From Neonectria sp. B-13 (Eukaryota; Ascomycota; Sordariomycetes; Hypocreales; Nectriaceae), in NCBI GenBank assembly GCA_002682825.1, contig NOKP01000013.1:826351-890350 (forward strand): DNA of 64,000 nt, read 5' to 3'. Under the pieces are notes generated by a model. That model was not told the origin of the DNA and did not search any database. It was given only the letters and a program-made list of their open reading frames with translations. Positions 35,944 to 43,895 of this stretch are shown here, one piece after another. Every line of letters begins with the position of its first letter. Within the stretch, counting starts at the first letter, position 1. Made by a program: the position numbers and the translations under genes.

Positions 35944-36765
35944 AATATTCTCCGTGGACGTACGATTGAGGTATAGCAGGAAATGGGCATGGATTTATGA
36001 TAAATAATGGGTAATATTGTAACTTATAACTGAATAAAAAAGCTTAACATATTGCAACATGAGTAAGAGTGATTAAGTTTAGATGTAGTAAATATGTTGC
36101 TCGATTGAATGTATACCATAACCTCTACCAAGTTCCATTTGCATTGTAAGTCGTTTGTTGACTGAGCGATTGCAATTAAATTAGTACGACAAGTAGTACA
36201 TCACAGAGCATACAGGGAGTATAAAAGTTAGCGGAGACATGGGCCGGCCGATAACAATCCAGTGGCTTGTAGGGCCAAAAGATCAATCAGTATCCGCACT
36301 TGTCGCAGATGCGGCGCCTCCCATCAATTGATACCGGGCTCTTGAGCAACGCCTGCCATAGCACATCTCTGGATAGAAGGGAGACCATTTTGACATTGCA
36401 GCCTCGACTTTAAATGAGAGAACGTGACGAGCTAAATGAGACATCAGTGAGAGAGCAGAATGGGAAACACTACTCACCCGTTAGGAACCTACCGTTGAGG
36501 CGCCCATTGCCCGCTGCATCATATAACAGTAGCTGGGCCTTCTCTCAGAAAGGCCCGAGATTAAACTGAACACAATGATATCCCTATCCTTAAACCGCCA
36601 GCGCTACCTTAGCACTGCCCTTGTGTCTCCAGGTTGTGTTCAGCTTCCTCCAGTTTTTTTCTTCCACATTTCATCTATTATAAAAATTAATATAGAATGG
36701 TCTGTGTTATTCGTCCGGAAATAATCAGGATGCTATAAGTAGTACTAAGTGTTAGGTTGGTTAGA
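35944..36765. other. Intergenic between paralogue B and the AT-rich inverted-repeat element
   Basis: Mostly AT-leaning DNA with one short stretch of normal composition (about 36240-36640). A 64-codon minus frame at 36283-36477 lies there, with intron-like signals upstream, but I cannot support it as a gene. Confidence 0.4.
36033..36038 (+). terminator. Candidate polyadenylation signal AATAAA for paralogue B
   Basis: An exact AATAAA hexamer lies about 90 bp after the stop codon of paralogue B, in an AT-rich 3' region. Fungal poly(A) signals are loose, so this is suggestive only. Confidence 0.4.
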
Positions 36766-36850
36766 AGTGTATAAATAACTTAAGAGCTCTTCCTCTAGTT
36801 AAACCTAAGATATATAAAGATATAAGAGTATTACTTAAAATACTTAAGTT
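36766..36850 (+). repeat. Left inverted terminal repeat
   Basis: It pairs with 40918-41000 in inverted orientation. Shared core words include AAACCTAAG and AAGAGTATTAC. Mismatches are almost all transitions, with the left arm carrying T or A where the right arm (reverse complement) carries C or G. Confidence 0.6.
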
Positions 36851-37123
36851 ATCTTTTAAAGTTCCTAAGATTATCTTTCTTAGGTTATATTATAGAAACC
36901 AGCTCTATAATATAGATAGAAAGTATTAAGATAAAGAAAAGGTAGACTTTAGGCTAATTAGAATATCTTTTTAAGGTATATATTAATCTCTTCTAGAGAA
37001 AGAGTCTCTTCTAAAGATAGATCTTTTAGATTATAATCTTCTAGATTAAATTATATTTATTCTTATAAGTATAAAAGGCATACTTTCTCTCTTCCTAATT
37101 TCCTTTCTTATCTTCCCTTTTAT

Positions 37124-37250
37124 CTTCCCCGCCGGGAAGAGCCCGGAAGATGTCTGGGAAATCTGCGGGAAGTCCCCCGGAGATAAGGTCCCCTAACTCC
37201 GTAGGATTTCCCGGTGAACATCCGGCCGGGAAGTCCTAAAGACTTCCGGC
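37124..37250. repeat. GC-rich hairpin cluster inside the AT-rich element
   Basis: An island of about 140 bp with normal-to-high GC. It contains successive inverted repeats: CTTCCC/GGGAAG (37124-37139), TTCCCGG/CCGGGAA (37208-37232) and CCGGGAAGTC/GACTTCCGG (37226-37249, one bulge). GGGAAG-type words recur five or more times. Confidence 0.6.
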
Positions 37251-37277
37251 TAGGTATTCTAGGGCCTTTCTATAATA

Positions 37278-37806
37278 GATTATCTTCCTTAAGTTATCTT
37301 CTTTAAATTATCTTTTTTAAGTTATCTTCTTTAAGTTATTTTCCTTAGATTATCTTTCTTAGGTTATTTTCTTTAGATTATCTTCTTTAAGTTATCTTTT
37401 TTAAGTTATTTTCTTTAAGTTATCTTTCTTAGATTATTTTCTTTAAGTTATCTTTCTTAAATTATCTTTCTTAAGTTATCTTTTTTAGATTATCTTCTTT
37501 AAATTATCTTTCTTAGATTATCTTTTTTAAGTTATTTTCTTTAGATTATCTTTTTTAAGTTATCTTTCTTAAGTTATTTTCTTTAGATTATCTTCTTTAA
37601 GTTATCTTCTTTAAGTTATCTTCTTTAAGTTATTTTTCTTAAGTTATCTTTTTTAGATTATCTTCTTTAAGTTATCTTTCTTAAGTTATCTTTTTTAGGT
37701 TATCTTCTTTAAGTTATCTTCTTTAAGTTATCTTTCTTAAGTTATCTTTTTTAGGTTATTTTCTTTAAGTTATCTTCTTTAAGTTCCTTAAGTTATCTTT
37801 TTTAAA
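37278..37806 (+). repeat. 14-bp minisatellite, about 38 degenerate copies
   Basis: The unit is close to AGTTATCTTCTTTA. Variation is confined to a few positions (AAG/AGA/AGG at the junction, C/T within the pyrimidine run). Period 14 is constant over roughly 530 bp. Confidence 0.85.
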
Positions 37807-37881
37807 TACTTTTAATAATATCTTAATAATATATTTAAAAAAAAAAAAAAGCTAAAAGTTAAATAATATAAAATTAATATT

Positions 37882-38755
37882 ACTATTAAAACTACTATTT
37901 AGATTACTGTTTCTACTTATCCATAATTGCACTAAATAGTTATATATTTCCTTTGCTTAAGCTTAATAAGGAGATAGATCTTTGGATTTTAAACCTAATT
38001 ATTGACTTTTGCCCCCTCTAGCTTCCAACTCCCTCTGCCAAATCCTTCTACACTTCATAGCCAATGTTAGAAATGACCAGATTCTCTTGGTTTCTAATGT
38101 ATTACTCCTTTAGCTATAGGTTAGTTAGAATGATATTATCTATCAACTGTATAATCTATAAGGTATAGATAGAGTTATATAACTTCTTAAGGAACTCTTT
38201 CTCTATAGTAGTAATATTACTATTCCTTTCTAGCTTTAGAGCTAGCCTCTTTAGAAAGAGCTATTTTATTATAATATATTAGGCTATTATTATATTAAGC
38301 TATATTTCCTCTTATAGTAGGATATTATAGTTAAAGACTATTAATTAGACTAATTTTTTAGGTTTAAAGTAGTTAATTATAGGCTATTTTATATGCTTTA
38401 GACTAGACTTTTAAGTTATAATTTATAGTATAGAAATAAGGCTTAAATGTTTTATTAATTTACTATATAAGTTATATAAGAGCTTATATATATAGCTTAG
38501 TAAAAGCTTATTAAGCTATAGTATAATTCAAATAGAAGTAGTTATCTTATATAATTAGTAGTATAATTATTATATTATATAGAAGGTTAGATAGAATGTA
38601 AAAAGGTAACTTAGAAAGTGTAAAGGTTATCTTATAGGCTGGGCTTTTATTCTAAAGGGTTTTAGCCTTTTCTAAGATCTAGCTTTTCTAAGGTTTAGCT
38701 TTTCTAAAATCTAGCTTTTTTAAGATCTAGCTTTTCCAGCTGATTAAGGCAGTAA
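37882..38755 (+). repeat. Direct repeat copy 1 (about 0.87 kb) in the AT-rich element
   Basis: It starts ACTATTAAAACTACTATTT and ends near CAGCTGATTAAGGCAGTAA. It is collinear with 39270-40324. It keeps more C and G than copy 2, and the differences are mostly transitions. Confidence 0.75.
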
Positions 38756-39269
38756 AACTTATACCTTAACTTTATAGTAGAAACTTTTATCTTCTTAAGT
38801 TATTATTACTTTAAGCTTAGGTATTAAGCTTATTATATTATTATTTTTTCTATTTTCTTTTATACTATTTAACCTTTAGCCTCTTCTTTAAGTATATACT
38901 ACTAAGGACTATTATATCTAAATAAAATTAATATATATAAAATAATAATATAATAAATTTAATACTTAAATTTAAAATAATAATAACTTAAAAAGATAAA
39001 AGTATTATAATATTAACCTTTAATACTTTAGTATAAGAGTTAGTATAGTATAACTAATCTTATAATAGACTAATCTAGCTATTAAGCTAAAAAGATCAAT
39101 TAATTCTAGTAAGTTATATTACTAAACTATACTATACAATAGGTTATAAAGAGTTAGAACCTTATAGTATATAGTAGTAAGCTTTATAGTAAGCTTATAA
39201 CTCTAGCTAAACCTATAGCTAGCTTTTTATATTTAGTTATATAACTTATATATTATAATTATATCTTCT

Positions 39270-40324
39270 ACTATTAAAACTACTATTTGAACTACTATTT
39301 CTACTTATCTATAATTGTACTAAATAGTTATATATTTCCTTTACTTAAGCTTAATAGAGGGATAGATCTTTGGATTTTAAACCTAATTATTAACTTTTGC
39401 CCTCTCTACTATTATCAGTCTACTAATACTAAGAACAACCATTAGGCTTCTTAGAACTCCCTCTACTAAATCCCTCTATGCTTTATAGCTAATATTAGAA
39501 ATAACTATAGTAGGATTCTCTTAGTTTCTAATATATTACTCCTTTAGCTATAGATTAGTTAGAATAATATTATCTATTAACTATATAATTCATAAGATAT
39601 AAATAGGGTTATATAGCTTCTTAAGGAACTCTTTCTCTATAATAGTTATATTATTATTCCTTTCTAGCTTTAGAGCTAGCCTCTTTAGAAAGAGCTATTC
39701 TATTATAATCTACTAAGCTATTATTATATTAAGTTAAATTTTATCTTATAATAGAATATTATAATTAAAGATTACTAATTAGATTAATTTCTTAGGTTTA
39801 AAGTAATTAATTATAAGCTATTTTATATACTTTAAGTTAAACTTTTAAGTTATAATTTATAGTATAAAAATGTTATAGTACTAGCTTTTAGTACTTTAAT
39901 TATATAGCTTATATATTATAGTTATATCTCTATACTTAAATGCTTATTTTTCTTTAGAATTAAAGAGTAAGCTTTAGCTTATATACTAATAAGAATACTA
40001 TCTTTACTTTAAATCTATCTATCTTACCTAACTATATATCCTAGAAGTACTCGTATTATAAAAAATAAAACTTAAATATTTTTTTAATTTACTATATAAA
40101 TTATATAAGAGCTTATATATATAGCTTAGTAAAAACTTATTAAACTATAATATAATTTAAATAGTTATTTTATATAATTAATAATATAATTATTATATTA
40201 TATAAAAAGTTAAATAGAATATAAAAGAGTAATTTAGAAAGTATAAAGCCTTATAAACTAAGCTTTTATTTTAAGAGATTTTAGCCTTTTCTAAGATATA
40301 GCTTTTTTAGCTAATTAGGATAGT
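39270..40324 (+). repeat. Direct repeat copy 2 (about 1.05 kb) in the AT-rich element
   Basis: Collinear with 37882-38755 but with an extra segment of about 195 bp (roughly 39868-40065) that resembles sequence just before this copy (39216-39275). It is more AT-rich than copy 1. The two copies are separated by about 515 bp. Such a pair could be long terminal repeats around a collapsed interior, or a tandem duplication. Confidence 0.7.
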
Positions 40325-40337
40325 AATGTGTTTAGCG

Positions 40338-40575
40338 TGAGGGTGACTCTATGACAGCTGACAAAGCTGTAGACACCCAACCAGCTTTACTACGGTTGCA
40401 ACAGGGGAAGAGACACGATCCGTCCTTTCGGCTCCCCGGCAGGCAGGGGAAAAGTCAGTCAAATTGACTGCAATCGTAATACCGTCAAGACCACTGCAAT
40501 AAGGGTCTCAAGATCAATAGAATCATTCAAATCTGGCCAAAAACTAGACAATCATAGCTCTCAAATTCATTGCTC
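40338..40575 (+). repeat. Diverged 240-bp direct repeat, copy A
   Basis: It aligns over its full length with 41634-41872. Shared blocks include GACAGCTG, CACCCAACC, GTTGC, AAAAGTCAG, AAATT...TGCAA and AGCTCT.AAAT. Composition is normal, unlike the AT-rich DNA to its left, so it was not mutated in the same way. Confidence 0.75.
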
Positions 40576-40750
40576 ATATTGATGTTCTTGCTTACTTCCT
40601 TGACAGACTTTGTCAGTCTCCATCTCCCTTTTAATCTTAGCTAATTTGGACCAATTGTTGAAAGAGGTCACTAGCCAGTAAAAGCACTGTAACGCCTGCA
40701 CCTTATCCGGACTTCAATGTCTGCTGGCCCCAACACACTATCTTATATTA

Positions 40751-40925
40751 GCATTACTAATTAGGGCCTTAAGAAAGATAATCTAAGGTATTTAAAGAAG
40801 ATAATCTAAAGTACTTAAGAAAGATAATTTAAAATACTTAGAGAAGATAACCTAAGATACTTAAGGAAGATAACTTAAAGTACTTAAGGAATATAACCTA
40901 AAGTATTTAGGGAAGCTTCCCTAAG
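40751..40925 (-). repeat. 23-bp tandem repeat near the right end of the element
   Basis: About seven degenerate units of the form AAGAAAGATAATCTAAGGTATTT. In reverse complement they resemble the TTAAGTTATCTT-type sequence at the left side of the element, so they may be part of a longer imperfect inverted repeat. Confidence 0.65.
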
Positions 40926-41000
40926 TATCTTAGGTAATACTCTTGTACCTTTGTATACCTTAGGTTTGACTGGGGGGGGGCCTCAGGTTATCTGTACACT
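40918..41000 (-). repeat. Right inverted terminal repeat
   Basis: This is the less mutated arm. It includes a run of nine G (40972-40980), matched on the left arm by a C/T tract, and GTAATACTCTT, the complement of AAGAGTATTAC on the left. Confidence 0.6.
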
Positions 41001-41308
41001 CGTCGGTTGGCGTATCCAGCACATAGGTCGCAGCCTTCCTGTCTGGTGTAAGGAGACAATGAGGCCGACCGGAAGCCGAGCCCTTAGCGATCTTATCATC
41101 AGTTGTGTGGCGCGATTCGGTAACGCTGGCTTACTTGAATTGTTTGATCTTTTTGGCCTAACGGCTGGAGTGGTCTATTGAAGGTTGGGGACGTCACCCC
41201 AACTCTTACATCTGGCGACAGTACGGTAGTGCTTGATGCTGCGGGGGTATTTTCTTTCCAGTCACTCCACCTCACCTCACGAGAGCACTTCTCTGATTTC
41301 CAGAGGAA

Positions 41309-41587
41309 ATGCCAACGATCAACGAAGCAGGATTCTTGAGTGTTCCACCTTACAGTGCCAAACACCCTTCACGAGACATCATCTATCGCCACACATTTTC
41401 AGAACCTTTGGCCAAACGCAACGCGCACCTCTCCTACGACGGATACCACCGGGCACTCCAGCTGTTCAGCAACGAAGACATCATCCAGGCCAAGGCCAAC
41501 GCCGGGCACTTCGCGAACTGGACCCGAGAATACTCCTACAACATCAAGCACTACCGTACGGTCACTAGACAGGAACCTATAACGTAG
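41309..41587 (+). pseudogene. Possible gene remnant, 92-codon frame between diverged repeats
   Basis: The frame begins MPTINEAGFLSVPPYSAKHP and continues DIIQAKANAGHFANWTREYS. Its balanced, protein-like composition stands out in this region, and a possible donor (GTACGG) follows KHYR near the end. It lies directly before the second diverged repeat and has no visible continuation, so it may be the 5' part of a truncated gene. I do not recognise the family. Confidence 0.3.
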
Positions 41588-41633
41588 TTACTGGATACAC
41601 TGACCGAACGTATGCTTAATACTACTGTATTGG

Positions 41634-41872
41634 TGAGAGTGACCTAGGACAGCTGGCAGGGAAAGTAACACCCAACCGCCTTAGCCTTGGTTGCTGTTGG
41701 GAAAAAGACGTAGGGTGTCTTTCAGTTTCTCGGAAGGCAAGGCAAAAGTCAGATAAATTAAATGCAAATTTAAAACAGAAAAGACTGCCAGACTGAGGCT
41801 AGTATGATCGAAACAAACACTCAAAAATTGACCAGAAAATGGTTAGCTTTAGCTCTTAAATCCACTGGCTGA
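41634..41872 (+). repeat. Diverged 240-bp direct repeat, copy B
   Basis: The second copy of the repeat at 40338-40575 in the same orientation, about 1.3 kb away. Differences include transversions and small gaps, so the duplication is old or the copies were acquired separately. Confidence 0.75.
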
Positions 41873-42641
41873 GCTAGTTTTACTAGCATAGTCTTACTGA
41901 ATAGAATAATAATATAAAATATTATATATTAATGTTTTAATATATTAAAATATATTATAAGTCTCTTTATAATAGGCTTAAATTATTCATTATTTCAATT
42001 TTTAAACTAACTATTTTATTACATATTCAAATATTTAAAATAATATATTATTAAATAACAAACCCCCACTTAAAACTGACTGTTTAACAATGAGATTGAA
42101 TTTCTTAATCAGGGAACTATAATCATATACCGCATTTTCTCATGTTTTATACTCTTTTTAACTTATCGAGTTCCGATTATCCACGTCAGAGGCTTTGGGA
42201 GATCTTAAGACGGGAAACGATTCAAAGAGTACTGGAGAAGCATATGATTTCGGTTCAAATTGCGCCTCCGACTTTCCCGTAACCATTGCGTTCGTGCAGT
42301 CTGATCCTTCATCATGTTCAGCCCCTTTTAAAGTGGCATTGCCCCGTTGCATTGCCCATGAGTATCCTTAGCGGCCGTTTGAGACTTCCCCTGTGGATAT
42401 TGGAAGTGAATTCACGATGGCCCCAAGCTCACCATGTCATGTAGCATGTTCTGTTTATTCTGAAGGAAGCTTCCAAGAACTACATTGACTTGCTTGATTT
42501 GTGCATTATCAATTACTTCTTGATGCCATTGATTAGGTTACTATGACAAGTGCCCCTTTTCCGCCCCCTCACATCTAAAGACCCCCAAACGCCATGCATT
42601 CGCAGTGTATATCTAGTTCCGGCCGTATGTACCATCATTCA
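41873..42641. other. Right boundary of the island
   Basis: Positions 41880-42070 are again very AT-rich (TAATATATTAAAATATATTA-like). Composition then returns to normal up to the GPI19 stop. No gene is recognised. Confidence 0.45.
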
Positions 42642-43355
42642 TTATGATTCCTCCTCGGCGTCGTCGTAATCCTCCCTTCCCTCTCCATAGAGCACCTCGC
42701 AAACTCCCGCCAGGGGAATATCCATGACCGCATCCGTCCCCTCGCTCCATATCTCGCGCCACCGCAGCCTGCCATTGCCCTCGACCTTGCGCTCTCGATT
42801 CCGGCTTCCGCGCAGCCGCCCCTTGGTGTCGATCTCAGCCAGGTGGCCGGCGTCGTCGACAATGGTCTCGACGCTCGCGAGCGGCAGCGTCAGCATCTCC
42901 GTGTTGTACGCCGCCAGGGCCACGTAGATGTAGCACAGCGTCGTAACGATGAAGGCCGGGATGGCGAGCGCCCACCAACGGTTCGGGTAGTAGTCGATGC
43001 CCAGGGCGTGCAGAAAGGGCGACGGCAGATACGCCCAGAGGAGGTAGATGAGGAAGGTCAAACTGCTGAAGAGGTACAGGACGAAGCCGTAGTACTCGTA
43101 CGTCGGGACCTTGGGCGCCGCACGCGGCACGGGCGCGAGGGTATCGTCGTCGGAGGCATCGGGGGTCGTAGGACGGGACGGACGTAGGAGAGAAGTGAGC
43201 GATGGCGACGGAGGTAGTGGCGTGGGCGGACGGCCGTAGAACGGCGGGGCGAAGAAGTTCTGCGACGGCGGGAGCGGCGGGGAGTCTTCGCCAGAGGAGC
43301 TGAGGGATTGGTTGTCGAAGAGGATCTCGTCCTCGTCGTCTGAGGTGACCGACAT
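42642..43355 (-). CDS. GPI19: GPI-GlcNAc transferase subunit Gpi19 / PIG-P
   Basis: 237 aa from MSVTSDDEDEILFDNQS. Residues 1-85 are acidic/Pro-rich and disordered. The PIG-P domain follows: YEYYGFVLYLFSSLTFLIYL (first membrane helix), WAYLPSPFLHALGIDYYPNR, then WWALAIPAFIVTTLCYIYVA (second helix) and AAYNTEMLTLPLASVETIVD. Two helices joined by the 'lpxxxLhxlGI.YYPnrwWAlaiP' loop are diagnostic. PIG-P is a subunit of the ER complex that moves GlcNAc from UDP-GlcNAc to phosphatidylinositol, the first step of GPI-anchor synthesis. The C-terminal 70 residues contain a charged segment ending EDYDDAEEES. The frame is open 58 codons further upstream, but the acidic start fits the family better. Confidence 0.88.
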   Translation of the reverse strand: MSVTSDDEDEILFDNQSLSSSGEDSPPLPPSQNFFAPPFYGRPPTPLPPSPSLTSLLRPSRPTTPDASDDDTLAPVPRAAPKVPTYEYYGFVLYLFSSLTFLIYLLWAYLPSPFLHALGIDYYPNRWWALAIPAFIVTTLCYIYVALAAYNTEMLTLPLASVETIVDDAGHLAEIDTKGRLRGSRNRERKVEGNGRLRWREIWSEGTDAVMDIPLAGVCEVLYGEGREDYDDAEEES

Positions 43356-43895
43356 GGCGGCGTGGGAGTAGAGACAGCTGGGCTTTCGGAGTGGAAGCAA
43401 GGATAAGAAGCCAAGAAGCCAAGAAGCTAAGAGGCCTGGTGGGTGAATTGGGAATTGAGTTAACGCGCCTGGCGGGTGCGTTCTAGCGCGTCGCAACCTT
43501 AATTGCCGCTCCCTAAACCTTGATTTCAAGGGCTGTTCCAGTGGTTTGGGTGCAACATAACTAAGCTACAGAGAGACCAGACAATTTTCGAATAGATGCT
43601 TCCGAGCGGAATAACTGGCACTGAAACCTCGCAAATTCACATCAATCCCTAAAGCAGCCAAAGCTTATTATTACTTGATTTAGGCCGTATCATCTGCGTC
43701 TATGTTGACGTCCCGGTTTGCTACGTATCTATTATGCTTCCAGTTCGACATGACTGACCCCTGCACGATGCATTTGCCAAATTAATAGAACAGACGTCTC
43801 ATACATATTTCCCCTTTTCAGGTAAGGAAATCATCATCATTAATAGTCTCCTCTCTATGTCATACATTGTACGGGACTTCTCCTTCTCCTTCCTT
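43356..43895. other. Interval between VPS8 stop and GPI19 start
   Basis: Both genes lie on the minus strand, so this 540-bp stretch holds the VPS8 3' UTR and the GPI19 promoter. No gene is seen. Confidence 0.4.

Larger units (their letters stand above)
36766..41000. mobile_element. Decayed AT-rich element bounded by inverted repeats (RIP-like)
   Basis: The left end (from 36766) and the reverse complement of the right end (from 41000) align over about 80 bp: AGTGTATAAATAACTTAAG against AGTGTACAGATAACCTGAG, then a C/T-rich tract against poly-C, then AAACCTAAG and AAGAGTATTAC in both. Nearly all differences are C-to-T or G-to-A, with the left copy more AT-rich. The interior is overwhelmingly AT, has no open frame of useful length and contains internal repeats listed separately. 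Transition-only decay of duplicated DNA is the hallmark of repeat-induced point mutation in ascomycetes. The element type (DNA transposon, foldback element or LTR remnant) cannot be told. A 6-bp GGTTGG occurs just outside both ends and might be a target duplication. Confidence 0.6.

Noticed and set aside
36283..36477. 64-codon minus-strand frame with intron-like signals upstream
   Set aside because: Too short, no recognisable motif, and lying in decaying DNA. Could be a fragment but cannot be supported.
37278..37806. Tandem array considered as a CRISPR-like repeat
   Set aside because: Units are contiguous 14-bp repeats without spacers, in a eukaryotic context.
42241..42300. GGTTCAAATTGCG considered as a tRNA B-box
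   Set aside because: It lacks the terminal CC of the box and no cloverleaf can be built around it.
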